A DNA stretch of 49,721 bases from an uncultured Bacteroidales bacterium (GTDB lineage: Bacteria > Bacteroidota > Bacteroidia > Bacteroidales > Bacteroidaceae): the NCBI GenBank assembly GCA_902785075.1, contig CACZXN010000015.1, positions 1 through 49,721 of the forward strand. Direction: 5' to 3'. Position numbers and translations under genes: made by a program. Of the stretch, positions 26,538-35,664 are shown piece after piece; positions within the stretch are counted from its first letter, which is position 1, and each line of letters begins with the position of its first letter. The notes beneath the pieces are model-generated. The model saw only the letters and a program-made list of their open reading frames with translations, was not told the DNA's origin and searched no databases.

Positions 26538-27728
26538 ATGATTAAAAGACTATTCATTGCATTTAGCATCTTGAATGTTGCTTTTTGTGTTACAGCACAA
26601 GCACAGGATGCCAAGAATCAGTTCAATCCAGTATATCATGGCGTTACCTCATTAGCAATTGCCCCAGATGCACGTGCAGGAGGTTTGGGTGACGTCGGTG
26701 CTGCAACTGACCCAGATGTCAATTCACAGTACTGGAACCCTGCGAAATATCCATTCACGATTAGTCGCTCTGGAGTCTCCTTGAACTATACGCCTTGGTT
26801 AAGACAAATTGTAAACGATATTGATCTTGCCAACATAACAGGCTACTATCGTATCGGCAACTATGATGCGCTCAGTGGTTCGCTACGCTACTTCTCTTTA
26901 GGTGAAGTAACTGTATATGGAACTGAGGAGGTCCTAAAACCTTACGAAATGGCTGTAGATGTAGCATATTCTCGCATGTTGAGTGAGACATTCTCTGCTG
27001 CAGTTGGTTTGCGCTATATTTACTCTAACATGGGACAAATGGACGACTTAACTCCAGGTTCGGCATTTGCTGCCGATCTAGCGATGTATCACAACGGATA
27101 CTTGAACTTAGGGAATCGTGAATGCCAGTTGGGATGGGGAATAAATATCAATAACATAGGTAGTAAAATATCTTATGACGAAGGAACCACAAGTGAGTTT
27201 ATCCCTACCAATTTACGTTTAGGAGCCTCATTAATGATTCCTATCGATGAGTACAACACATTCAGCATCTGTGCCGATGCCAACAAACTATTGGTACCAA
27301 CTCGCCCAACGATGGATCAGTACATTAAAGAAACCGGAGCAGACGAACAAGACTATTCTGGTTATACCAGCTGGCTGATGGATGCCGGATATTACAATAT
27401 ATCTCCAATATCTGGAATCTTTAAGTCATTCAGTGATGCACCTGGAGGATTCAAGGAAGAGATGCAAGAGATTCAGTGGAGCGCAGGTTTAGAGTATTCC
27501 TATAATAACCAATTCTTCTTAAGAGCAGGTTACCATTACGAGCATCCAAACAAAGGTAATCGTAAATACTATACAATCGGAGCAGGTTTCAAGATGAATG
27601 TATTCTCTATTGATGCAGGCTACATTATCTCTGCATCACAAAGTAACCCACTTGATCAAACTCTGCGTTTCTCACTTGCTTTTGACATGGATGGTATTGG
27701 TGATATTTTAGGAAGGAAGAAAAGATAA
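26538..27728 (+). CDS. porV: Type IX secretion system outer-membrane protein PorV
   Basis: 396 residues, signal peptide ending AQAQ (about 22). The opening VTSLAIAPDARAGGLGDVGAAT and DVNSQYWNPAKYPF are typical of PorV (LptO), a FadL-type barrel that shuttles cargo from the translocon to PorU. Barrel strands run to the end (LRFSLAFDMDGIGD). It follows porU by 81 bases, in the same direction. The two genes adjacent to each other is the common T9SS arrangement. Confidence 0.95.
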   Translation: MIKRLFIAFSILNVAFCVTAQAQDAKNQFNPVYHGVTSLAIAPDARAGGLGDVGAATDPDVNSQYWNPAKYPFTISRSGVSLNYTPWLRQIVNDIDLANITGYYRIGNYDALSGSLRYFSLGEVTVYGTEEVLKPYEMAVDVAYSRMLSETFSAAVGLRYIYSNMGQMDDLTPGSAFAADLAMYHNGYLNLGNRECQLGWGININNIGSKISYDEGTTSEFIPTNLRLGASLMIPIDEYNTFSICADANKLLVPTRPTMDQYIKETGADEQDYSGYTSWLMDAGYYNISPISGIFKSFSDAPGGFKEEMQEIQWSAGLEYSYNNQFFLRAGYHYEHPNKGNRKYYTIGAGFKMNVFSIDAGYIISASQSNPLDQTLRFSLAFDMDGIGDILGRKKR

Positions 27729-27740
27729 ACACAAAGAGAG

Positions 27741-28226
27741 ATGAGTACATTTCGAATTGGAATGGGATATGATGTCCATCAATTGGTCGAAGGTAGAGAA
27801 CTCTGGATAGGTGGTGTCAAACTGGAGCATACTATGGGATTAGATGGACATAGTGATGCCGATGTCCTGATTCATGCCATCTGTGACGCATTGTTGGGAG
27901 CTGCCAATATGCGCGATATTGGCTATCACTTTCCCCCCATCAAGGGAAATGAGTTTGAAAACATCGACTCGAAAATTCTCTTAAGAAAGACCATAGCTAT
28001 CATTGCACAAAAAGGATACCACGTAGGTAATATCGATGCAACTATATGTGCAGAACGACCAAAAATGAATCCACATATTCCTGAGATGCAGACGGTCCTT
28101 GCCGAGTGCATGGGCATAGACGAGGATGACGTGAGCATCAAGGCAACGACAACCGAGAAGCTGGGCTTCACTGGTCGCGAGGAAGGTATTTCTGCCTACG
28201 CCGTCGTATTGCTTGAGAAGGAATAA
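27741..28226 (+). CDS. ispF: 2-C-methyl-D-erythritol 2,4-cyclodiphosphate synthase
   Basis: 161 residues, full length. Zinc-binding GMGYDVHQLVEGRELWIGGV (Asp9, His11 by position) and the LDGHSDADVLIHAICDALLGA motif are intact, as is KATTTEKLGFTGREEGI near the end. It forms the cyclic intermediate in the non-mevalonate isoprenoid pathway. It closes the cluster begun by tsaB, 12 bases after porV. A GC-rich palindromic repeat follows the stop. Confidence 0.97.
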   Translation: MSTFRIGMGYDVHQLVEGRELWIGGVKLEHTMGLDGHSDADVLIHAICDALLGAANMRDIGYHFPPIKGNEFENIDSKILLRKTIAIIAQKGYHVGNIDATICAERPKMNPHIPEMQTVLAECMGIDEDDVSIKATTTEKLGFTGREEGISAYAVVLLEKE

Positions 28227-28230
28227 TGAA

Positions 28231-28302
28231 GCCCCCTCCCAACCTCCCCAAGGGGAGGGGGAAGAAACCCCACTCACACATTTCCCTTCCCCACAGGGAA
28301 AC
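28231..28302. repeat. REP-like GC-rich palindromes
   Basis: CCTCCCCAAGGGGAGG (28243-28258) inside a longer C/G-rich stretch, followed by TTTCCC and GGGAAA (28281-28301) around a short loop. This type of sequence recurs in the region after 49560 and resembles dispersed Bacteroidales intergenic repeats. It could also stop transcription after ispF. Confidence 0.55.
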
Positions 28303-28344
28303 AGAAGAAAATCACACAATAAAATAACATATAACCATCACAAA

Positions 28345-28923
28345 ATGATTAAAAACATTATAACCCTTGTACTTACGATGTGTTCATTCACTTGTATGGG
28401 ACAAGTAAAGGACTATCTAAAAGCTGGAGAAACAATCAAGTTTGACAATGAGAACTACACACTTGGCTGGAGTTCACATCCTAATGACAGCTACTACATT
28501 CAGGAGTATTTTCCAAAGGGAGAGAAGCCTGAGACATTCAAGAAGATGTTCACAATCAACGTTTTCGTTGCCGACGGAGTCACTCCAGAACTTGCAGCTC
28601 AGGCAAAATGCATAGAGCTTGACAACAGGAAAAAGAAAGACAACTGCTGCCACTACAAGAAGTTTGAGAACAAGAAAAGCGGTGAATATATTATTGACTT
28701 TCTTGTAAGCGATGGAGAGCAAGGCAAAGAGCCAACGGTTGTTGAATTCAACCTCTACCGCTACAAGTCAATAAAGGTGAACGGCAAGAATGCCCTTCAA
28801 CTCATATTCTACAGCCGACGTGCTTACAACTCTGACGTATATAATCTTCTCTCAAAACTGAGCGACATACGCCCAGAAGCAATCAAGCAGATGGTGGACA
28901 CAGACGTGAAAGTCGGCCTGTAA
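28345..28923 (+). CDS. Small secreted protein, function unknown
   Basis: 192 residues. Signal peptide at 1-20 (ending CMGQ), then a globular alpha/beta region with GETIKFDNENYTLGWSSHP, VVEFNLYRYKSI and LQLIFYSRRAYN. No catalytic motif is recognised. The ATG at 28345 is chosen because the frame upstream, to a start at 28213 inside ispF, is encoded by the GC-rich repeat and is not protein-like. No clear promoter was found. A long hairpin follows the gene. Confidence 0.75.
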   Translation: MIKNIITLVLTMCSFTCMGQVKDYLKAGETIKFDNENYTLGWSSHPNDSYYIQEYFPKGEKPETFKKMFTINVFVADGVTPELAAQAKCIELDNRKKKDNCCHYKKFENKKSGEYIIDFLVSDGEQGKEPTVVEFNLYRYKSIKVNGKNALQLIFYSRRAYNSDVYNLLSKLSDIRPEAIKQMVDTDVKVGL

Positions 28924-28967
28924 GACTACATCAAACAGCGTTCAATCGCTGTTCAATCAGCATAAGA

Positions 28968-29030
28968 AAGGCGTTAAGCAACCCACAAAGCATGATGCAA
29001 AGGGTTGGTTAACGCCCTTCTTGTCTTCTT
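28968..29030 (+). terminator. Long hairpin terminator
   Basis: AAGGCGTTAAGCAACCC (28968-28984) pairs with GGGTTGGTTAACGCCCTT (29002-29019) with one bulge and one mismatch, followed by CTTGTCTTCTTTC. The loop contains GCAT and ATGC, which may pair further. Confidence 0.7.
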
Positions 29031-29085
29031 TCGGCATTAACATATAGCATAAGCATAATGCGGAACAATACGAAGGACACACACA

Positions 29086-29189
29086 AAATCGAGCTAGCTC
29101 GATTTAAAAAAGTCCTAGCTCGTTTTCAAAATGAGCTAGCTCGATTTAAAATTGACCTAGGACTTTTGAGCAATCGACCATGGCCGATT
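29086..29189. repeat. 21-bp-phased array of five CTAG-type palindromes
   Basis: Palindrome centres are at 29095.5, 29116.5, 29137.5, 29158.5 and 29180.5: three gaps of exactly 21 bp and one of 22. The sites are AAATCGAGCTAGCTCGATTT (perfect), a hybrid of AGTCCTAG and CTAGCTCG, ATGAGCTAGCTCGAT, TGACCTAGGAC, and ATCGACCATGGCCGAT. It lies between two convergent genes, after the terminator of the plus-strand gene and before the menA stop, not at a promoter. The right half CCTAGGACTTTT recurs at 40875. Confidence 0.8.
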
Positions 29190-29212
29190 TTTAATTCACC
29201 AAGGCAAATTGA

Positions 29213-30097
29213 TTAAGCCGCCACCATTGCTCCAGCCAGCAGCAATCCGTATAGGAATATGTTACGAGCTGTCTTGCCAAGAACTCCATTGAGAGCCTTA
29301 CCATCGAGGTGGCACATCTTGTACCACGTCATAATATTGAGCAGGAGGTAACCAAGCATGAACCAATATGGCTTGTCCATCATGTAGAGGGCAGTCATGC
29401 CAAGGATGGTGGCAATGATTCCGCACCAAAGGTAAGCCCTGAGACCAAACGTGCCGCCCATGCGCACGATGATAGTCTTCTTTCCGCTTATCGCATCCTG
29501 ATGTCTGTCACGATAGTTGTTTACGATAAGCAGGTTGTCCGTAGCAAGTCCCATTCCAATACCTGCTAAAGACAAAGGTAGCGTCCAACCACCAGTCATA
29601 ACATAATAAGTGAACCCTACTGGGACAATGCCAAAAAACAAGAGAACCAATATATCACCCAACCCCAGATATGAGAATTTGATGGTATAGAGAAAACACC
29701 CTAACACACAAGCAATGCCGACAATCAACAACTCCCATCGCTGGGAGACGAACAATATCACCAATCCTACCAAACAAGCAAAAATGGTACAAATGCCTAT
29801 TCCACACTGCATCGCCTTTGGGGTAATCCACCCTTGAGCACAAGCACGCTCCGGACCAAGACGATCTTCACGGTCTGTTCCTTTTTTGAAGTCGTAATAA
29901 TCGTTTACCAAATTAGCATCTATTTGCATAACAACAGCAAACAAAAGGCAGAGCATTCCGCTCCACCATGCATAAGAAGTTAGTTGAATACTATCGGTAT
30001 AAGCTAACATTCCTCCAACCAACACAGGTGCAACAGCTCCAGTCAATGTTTTGGGGCGTGCAGCCAACACCCAGGCTTTCAAACCATTAGTTTTCAT
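29213..30097 (-). CDS. menA: 1,4-dihydroxy-2-naphthoate polyprenyltransferase
   Basis: 294 residues. A UbiA-type membrane prenyltransferase with the first Asp-rich motif NDYYD at 65-69 followed by KKGTDREDRLGP, and the second in NNYRDRHQDAISGKKT. These bind the prenyl diphosphate through Mg. It prenylates 1,4-dihydroxy-2-naphthoate in menaquinone synthesis. About eight transmembrane helices cover the rest. The first 11 bases overlap the 3' end of the MORN gene, so the two are probably on one transcript. Confidence 0.93.
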   Translation of the reverse strand: MKTNGLKAWVLAARPKTLTGAVAPVLVGGMLAYTDSIQLTSYAWWSGMLCLLFAVVMQIDANLVNDYYDFKKGTDREDRLGPERACAQGWITPKAMQCGIGICTIFACLVGLVILFVSQRWELLIVGIACVLGCFLYTIKFSYLGLGDILVLLFFGIVPVGFTYYVMTGGWTLPLSLAGIGMGLATDNLLIVNNYRDRHQDAISGKKTIIVRMGGTFGLRAYLWCGIIATILGMTALYMMDKPYWFMLGYLLLNIMTWYKMCHLDGKALNGVLGKTARNIFLYGLLLAGAMVAA

Positions 30098-30725
30098 CGC
30101 TCACCCCATCCCAATATTGAATTGTCACGTTGTTGTTCTCTTGCTTAAATAACGCACCATATCCAAATTGTTTGTTATCTTTATATCTACCATAATAGTA
30201 GTTCCCATTGGAATAGAAATACAGACCATAACCCTCACGTTTGTTGTCACTCGTTTCTCCAACGTATTTGTCTCCATTGGGATAGGTCAACACTAAGAAC
30301 TTGTTCTTCTCTCGCATATCCGTAGATGGGTTATATTTCTGATTATTCTTCATTATATATACAGGATATCCAGTATGTAAATCATAGGCAACATAATGAT
30401 CGTTTGTACCAACTTTGGCGATCTCTGCACCTTTTTTGATGCCAAAAGCCAAATCTCCGTTTCTATAGAGTCCATATACTTCTCCATCCATATCCGTATA
30501 GAATGAGCCATAGCCATATATATTCCCCTCAGGGGACAACTGCCCAAAATATTGGCCGTACAAAGATTTTACGACACCCGATACATAATTAGTCACTTGA
30601 TCCACAAATGCAGACTCAAACTCTACAGGGATATCAGGATATTTCTCCAACCTCACAAACTGTGCAAAAGTATTTGGTGTGATAGCCCCAAACAACACAA
30701 TCAATACAATAAGATATTTTTTCAT
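30087..30725 (-). CDS. Secreted MORN-repeat protein
   Basis: 212 residues from the ATG at 30725 (an upstream TTG start is possible). Signal peptide at 1-21 (ending TFAQ). Two or three MORN-type repeats are visible in the C-terminal half: YPNGDKYVGETSDNKREGYG and FYSNGNYYYGRYKDNKQFGYG, with weaker units in GYGSFYTDMDGEVYGLY. MORN repeats form beta hairpins that bind lipids or proteins. Role unknown. A promoter lies at 30767-30799. Confidence 0.8.
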   Translation of the reverse strand: MKKYLIVLIVLFGAITPNTFAQFVRLEKYPDIPVEFESAFVDQVTNYVSGVVKSLYGQYFGQLSPEGNIYGYGSFYTDMDGEVYGLYRNGDLAFGIKKGAEIAKVGTNDHYVAYDLHTGYPVYIMKNNQKYNPSTDMREKNKFLVLTYPNGDKYVGETSDNKREGYGLYFYSNGNYYYGRYKDNKQFGYGALFKQENNNVTIQYWDGVSDEN

Positions 30726-30766
30726 ATTTTTGATGATCAATTACATGACAGGATTTAATTCCCACT

Positions 30767-30799
30767 GCAAAATTACGGATAATTACTGACTTAATCTAA
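30767..30799 (-). promoter_or_regulatory. Promoter of MORN/menA unit
   Basis: Minus strand: TTAG (30796-30799), 20 bases, TAATTTTGC (30767-30775). The -33 box is a weak match. Confidence 0.6.
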
Positions 30800-30869
30800 T
30801 GATTTCACCTAAAAGTTTATTTAAATGATAAAAATACTTAAATAATGCCGCTCTGTCCAAACTAATTTG

Positions 30870-30878
30870 TAACTTTGC
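30870..30878 (+). promoter_or_regulatory. -7 box of large barrel protein gene
   Basis: TAACTTTGC matches the Bacteroidetes -7 element, 76 bases before the start at 30954. No convincing -33 box lies at the expected distance. Confidence 0.55.
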
Positions 30879-30953
30879 ACTCAGTTTTTAGACACGTGTG
30901 CTCTACGAATCCAATAGGTTAAGGTAAAAAGAAAATTATTAAAAATAAGTATA

Positions 30954-33914
30954 ATGAAAAAATCAGTTTGGCTGATTGCCATGAACTTGCTGATATGTCT
31001 TAACGTGTCAGCTCAAAGCACATTCAACATTAGCGGTAATATCATAGAGAAAGAGACTGGTGAAGCTGTCATCTCTGCAACAATTCAATTATTGGCTCTT
31101 CCCGATAGTTCATTTGTAGAAGGAACCGTCACAGGAGAACAAGGAGACTTTACCTTTAAAAGCATCAAAAAGGGTAAATATGCAGTTAAGGTTTCTTATA
31201 TCGGTTTTATCACCCGATATGTTGATGTAGACCTCAATACACAAAAGAGTCGTAATGCCAATATCGGTTACATCACGATGGCATCAGATGCCATCCTTTT
31301 AAAAGCAACAGAAGTCACTGCTCATGCTTCTAAGGTTGCGGTATCTGGAGACTCACTCGTATACAACGCATCAGCATATCGTGTTCCTGAAGGTTCAACA
31401 CTAGAAGCCCTTGTCAAACAATTGCCTGGTGCTAAAGTAGACAGTGAAGGTAACATCACAATCAACGGAAAAACGGTCAACAAGATTCTTGTAGATGGTA
31501 AAGAGTTCTTCCTTAATGACAAGGAAGTCGCCATGAAAAACATCCCTACTGAGATGATTGAAAAACTCAAGACCTATGATAGAAAAAGTGATTTGGCACG
31601 TGTAACAGGTATTGATGACGGAGAAGAAGAAACTGTGCTCGACCTAACCGTTAAAAAGGGCATGAAAAATGGATGGTTTGGAAATGTCAATCTTGGCATA
31701 GGTACTAAAGACCGCTATGCAGAACGCTTTAATGTAAATCGCTTTAACGATGACTTCCAGGCAACGCTTCTTGGAAGTGCCAACAATATTGCCGACCAAG
31801 GTTATGGAGGCGGAGGAGGCCGTTGGGGCGGCTGGGGAGGAGGACTCCGAACCAGTAAGGAGATTGGTGCCAACTATGCTACAGACAAGCCCAAGTTGGA
31901 AAGTGGTGGTAGCATCCGTTATCGCTATGATGGTAGCGACAATCAGAACACATCATCTACGGAGAATTTCAACGCCACCAAAGGTAAATTCGGAGAGAGT
32001 TTCAATAAAAACCTTTCTAGTAACAACAGAGTATCCGGTAACTTCCGTTTTGAATGGAAGCCTGACACTATGACGAACATCATATTTCGTCCAAACTTTA
32101 CATACTCACGCAACAGAGGAATGTCAAACAGTCTTTCTGGCTCATACGATGACGATCCAAATCTATACAGCAATAATGCTTTAGGATATAACGATCAAAT
32201 AGCAGTGATTTCAAATGGTGGGACACTCAATCCTGCAGATGTTGTTTTGAATAATCTAATGGGTATTGTCACAAACACCAACACCAATTATGGGCAATCG
32301 TATAGCACTAATACAAACTTCAATGGAACATTGCAGTTCAACCGTAAGTTCAACAACGAAGGACGTAACCTCACTTTACGAATAAATGGAGGATTCAGTG
32401 AGGGAAGAAATAAGCAACTGTCTGCTGCTAATATTACCTATAACACATTAGGGACAACTCAGCAAAACAACCGCTATTACTACACTCCTTCGAATAGTCA
32501 CAACATTAACGCTCAGGTAACTTACAGCGAACCTATCGCAGATCGCACCTATCTACAATTTAGCTATCAATATCAGTATAGTTATAGCAAGAACGACAGA
32601 CGAGCACAGGTGTATGATTCACAGGCATATCAAAATCTTGCTCAAAGTCTGACAAACAATCGTTACGACATCAATTCTGTATTGAGATTTATGGAGGACA
32701 CAGGCTATCTGCTTCGTGACACTATTGCACTTAGCCAATACTCCGAATATCGTAACTATAACCAAACCATTAGCCTCAGTTTCCGTAAAGTACGCGATGA
32801 ATATAATTTCAGTGTAGGAATCGACCTACTTCCACAACGTAGCACACTCGACTATAAATACATGGGACACGAATATCCAGAGGTGACCCGTAATGTCTTT
32901 AATATTGCACCACGTGTTAACCTGCGTTGGAATTTCAACAAACAGACAAACTTGAACATTCGTTATAATGGCCGTACGCGCCAACCAAGCATGACGAACC
33001 TGCTTGACATCAAGGACGACTCTAACCCACTCAACATCACAAAGGGTAATCCTGAGCTAAAACCATCGTTCTCACACAACATCAATGCTAACTTCAATAC
33101 ATACAACACAGAACTACAGCGTGGTATATACTCTTGGTTGTGGTTCAACACCACTCGTAACAGCATTGATAATAAGATTACGTACGATTCGCAAGGTGTT
33201 CGCACTACGATGCCTATGAATATCAATGGTAACTGGAACGGTGGTGGAGGAGTCGGATTCAACACAGGATTGGGTAAGGAAAAAGCCTTTAATCTCGACA
33301 TCGACTTTGGAGGGAACTATTCTCACAACGTTGGATTCTACAATAATGTTCAGAACAACACCGACAATACCGACATTAAATCCATCACTAACTCGCTTGG
33401 GTTAGATACCGGATTGGAATTCTCATATCGTACTGAGAAGGTAAACATCGCCCTCAACGGTCGTTTAGATTACCAAAACTCCAAGAATAACATGAACACG
33501 ATGGCTAATCACAACACTTACGACTTCTCGTATGGTGCTGAGTTAGAGTGGACAGCTCCTTGGGGATCTACCATCAATACAGATATAGGCATGAATAGCC
33601 GTCGTGGATATGCCCAGCGCGAGATGAATACGAACGAATTATTATGGAATGCTCAACTCTCCCATTCATTCCTACAAGGAAAGGCTCTCACAGTCATGCT
33701 GGAAGTAAACGACATTCTTGGTCAGCAAACCAACATCAGCCGTAACATCTCTGCATTGATGCGTAGCGACTCTCGTTATAATGCCATCTATCAATACGGA
33801 ATGCTGCGTGTTGTCTATAAGTTCAGTATCTTTGCTGGAAAGAATGTGATGGGAACTGACGATGAACGCTCGGCAGGAGGTGGTCGTGGCGGATGGGGAG
33901 GCGGCTGGCGCTAA
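30954..33914 (+). CDS. TonB-dependent receptor-type outer-membrane protein
   Basis: 986 residues. Signal peptide ending VSAQ (about 21), then a carboxypeptidase-regulatory-like beta sandwich (ISGNIIEKETGEAVISATI, about 24-115). A plug-like region follows at about 120-240 (EALVKQLPGAKVDSEGNI, GKTVNKILVDGKEFF). The remainder is a large barrel of the OMP_b-brl_3 type, with many alternating strands. No TonB-box is obvious. Two glycine/tryptophan-rich segments occur, at about residues 284-297 (GGGGGRWGGWGGG) and at the very end (GGGRGGWGGGWR). These receptors import bulky ligands or act in surface-layer assembly; no SusD-like partner is adjacent, so it is not a typical glycan-uptake pair. The barrel lacks a terminal aromatic of the usual kind. 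Confidence 0.85.
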   Translation: MKKSVWLIAMNLLICLNVSAQSTFNISGNIIEKETGEAVISATIQLLALPDSSFVEGTVTGEQGDFTFKSIKKGKYAVKVSYIGFITRYVDVDLNTQKSRNANIGYITMASDAILLKATEVTAHASKVAVSGDSLVYNASAYRVPEGSTLEALVKQLPGAKVDSEGNITINGKTVNKILVDGKEFFLNDKEVAMKNIPTEMIEKLKTYDRKSDLARVTGIDDGEEETVLDLTVKKGMKNGWFGNVNLGIGTKDRYAERFNVNRFNDDFQATLLGSANNIADQGYGGGGGRWGGWGGGLRTSKEIGANYATDKPKLESGGSIRYRYDGSDNQNTSSTENFNATKGKFGESFNKNLSSNNRVSGNFRFEWKPDTMTNIIFRPNFTYSRNRGMSNSLSGSYDDDPNLYSNNALGYNDQIAVISNGGTLNPADVVLNNLMGIVTNTNTNYGQSYSTNTNFNGTLQFNRKFNNEGRNLTLRINGGFSEGRNKQLSAANITYNTLGTTQQNNRYYYTPSNSHNINAQVTYSEPIADRTYLQFSYQYQYSYSKNDRRAQVYDSQAYQNLAQSLTNNRYDINSVLRFMEDTGYLLRDTIALSQYSEYRNYNQTISLSFRKVRDEYNFSVGIDLLPQRSTLDYKYMGHEYPEVTRNVFNIAPRVNLRWNFNKQTNLNIRYNGRTRQPSMTNLLDIKDDSNPLNITKGNPELKPSFSHNINANFNTYNTELQRGIYSWLWFNTTRNSIDNKITYDSQGVRTTMPMNINGNWNGGGGVGFNTGLGKEKAFNLDIDFGGNYSHNVGFYNNVQNNTDNTDIKSITNSLGLDTGLEFSYRTEKVNIALNGRLDYQNSKNNMNTMANHNTYDFSYGAELEWTAPWGSTINTDIGMNSRRGYAQREMNTNELLWNAQLSHSFLQGKALTVMLEVNDILGQQTNISRNISALMRSDSRYNAIYQYGMLRVVYKFSIFAGKNVMGTDDERSAGGGRGGWGGGWR

Positions 33915-33920
33915 GCCTCA

Positions 33921-34304
33921 TCAAGTTTTACTGCTACGTTCAATAAGGGTGGTAATTGCAAAGGCAATTATCACTCCTATTGTATATGCCAAGATATCTG
34001 ACCAAAGAAAACCTTGACCTAATAAAAGGTGCCCTATCGTCGTTGAACGTATCGCAACAAGCCAGTTCCAATGAAGCAATTGTGAAAACTCTACTGCATA
34101 AGACGTCAATAAAGTCCATAATGCAATCTTACGCAAAAGTTCTTTACACCAAATGATGCGAAAGAGACAATAGAGGGCTATGGCCCAAAGGGCATCTCCT
34201 GTTTCGTTAGGGAGAAAACTAATCCGCCTTGACAGCAACCCGATTGCGATTACAGCCGCCAAAGCAATCAAATATCCCCAACGTCTTTGAGTTGTTTTTC
34301 TCAT
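33921..34304 (-). CDS. DUF2809 family membrane protein
   Basis: 127 residues with four predicted transmembrane segments, containing WAIALYCLFRI and VEFSQLLHWNWL, the conserved features of DUF2809 proteins. Function unknown. It is 13 bases downstream of rsmD on the same strand and ends near the stop of the convergent barrel gene. Confidence 0.85.
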   Translation of the reverse strand: MRKTTQRRWGYLIALAAVIAIGLLSRRISFLPNETGDALWAIALYCLFRIIWCKELLRKIALWTLLTSYAVEFSQLLHWNWLVAIRSTTIGHLLLGQGFLWSDILAYTIGVIIAFAITTLIERSSKT

Positions 34305-34317
34305 GAATTCATTTCGA

Positions 34318-34860
34318 CTATTGAAAGAAACTGAAATTTACAGAACCGTAGTTTCGGTGCTCTACATAATGTGGATGCGACGAAAAGTCGTAGTTGCGAC
34401 CATGCTCGAGGACAAAAATCCCATCAGGATTCAACAGAGGAGTCTCTGTATGGAAAATCAGATCAGGTAGGTCTTTTAAGTTTTCTAAAGCATAGGGAGG
34501 ATCTGCAAATATGAGATCATAAGTGGCTGCATGTCCTTTTATGAACTTGAATACATCTGCCATGATAGGATGCCAATTAGGGTCTTTCAATTCGCTACAT
34601 ATCCTTTTGATATATTGGTAGTGCTTAAAGTCTTTCTCTACAGACACTACAGGACAGCATCCTCGCGACAGGAGTTCGAGGGAGATACTACCTGTTCCAC
34701 AAAACAAATCAAGTGCGGAAGGTTGGTCAGAGAAGTTCACATAAACATTATGAAGAATGTTGAACAGCCCTTCCTTGGCAAAATCAGTAGTGGGACGTGC
34801 CTTGAATGTATGAGGCACGTCCCACCGTTTTCCTTTGTATTTACCTGCTACTACGCGCAT
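34318..34860 (-). CDS. rsmD: 16S rRNA (guanine(966)-N(2))-methyltransferase RsmD
   Basis: 180 residues. Starts MRVVAGKYKGKRWDVP, has the SAM-binding ALDLFCGTGSISLELLSRG and the catalytic IFADPPYALENL. It methylates G966 of 16S rRNA. Start is ATG at 34860; the gene upstream ends 18 bases away and may be co-transcribed. Confidence 0.95.
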   Translation of the reverse strand: MRVVAGKYKGKRWDVPHTFKARPTTDFAKEGLFNILHNVYVNFSDQPSALDLFCGTGSISLELLSRGCCPVVSVEKDFKHYQYIKRICSELKDPNWHPIMADVFKFIKGHAATYDLIFADPPYALENLKDLPDLIFHTETPLLNPDGIFVLEHGRNYDFSSHPHYVEHRNYGSVNFSFFQ

Positions 34861-34878
34861 GAATCGTTTAGCAGCGTA

Positions 34879-35565
34879 TTATTCCCAGTTACCCGACATC
34901 TTGTTCTGTGGGTCTTTCAGGTCACCAATTCGTAACCCATACCATTCACCCTCAAAGTCGTCAGCGTTATCCAGGAACAAATCTGCACGGTTCTTGCCAC
35001 GCTTCTTGAGATCTTGCTTCAACAGACGGATTTTCTTTTCGCTCAAACCGTCAAGATAGTCGTCGAGAGAAGCACGTACTTCACAAACCTTGTCAAACTC
35101 GTTAGATTTGAGGTTAAATGCCTCATGTTTGCGAAGCTGGAACACAGCTCCAGCCTTACCAATTGGCACATACTTCAATGAGTCAGGACATGTGATACCC
35201 AATTTTTCTGCAGCTGACTGCCATACTGTATCGCTGCGGAACTTGCCAGCATCGATTGCAGCACGCTTTGATTCAAAACTCTCTGCCAACTCATCGGTCC
35301 ATACATCCTCGTCAATCTTTACGACTGCCTTACCTTCCTTTACGAAGTCAATCAGTGAGTCGATGGTTCCACAAAACTCGCCATAATGACCTTTTCTGAA
35401 CTCTTCTTCCGCATCGCGAATCTGCATGAGGCGAGCGATGACTACTTTTTCTCTCTCAGACTTATCCTTGTCAAAAGCGATGTCTGTGTAAATGCTCATG
35501 AAACATGCACCTACAAGACCAAAAGCTGCCAAAATTAGCAAGCAAATAATAATTTTCTTCATCAT
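34879..35565 (-). CDS. Membrane-anchored protein, function unknown
   Basis: 228 residues from the ATG at 35565 (an upstream TTG at 35658 would add residues with no family support). One N-terminal transmembrane helix or signal anchor (KKIIICLLILAAFGLVGACF), then a charged alpha-helical domain with KDKSEREKVVIARLMQIRDAEEEF and, later, RKHEAFNLKSNEFDKVCEVRASLDDYLDGL. No known enzyme motif is seen. Similar proteins are encoded beside rsmD in related Bacteroidales, by memory only. It diverges from the helicase gene at 35665. Confidence 0.7.
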   Translation of the reverse strand: MMKKIIICLLILAAFGLVGACFMSIYTDIAFDKDKSEREKVVIARLMQIRDAEEEFRKGHYGEFCGTIDSLIDFVKEGKAVVKIDEDVWTDELAESFESKRAAIDAGKFRSDTVWQSAAEKLGITCPDSLKYVPIGKAGAVFQLRKHEAFNLKSNEFDKVCEVRASLDDYLDGLSEKKIRLLKQDLKKRGKNRADLFLDNADDFEGEWYGLRIGDLKDPQNKMSGNWE

Positions 35566-35664
35566 AATTTTTGTGATATAATAATTTTTTGTATATTCGT
35601 GGCACAAAAATAATGAATTAAAATGAATTAAGGACAATAAAGAAACATTTTTTTGCAAATTACG

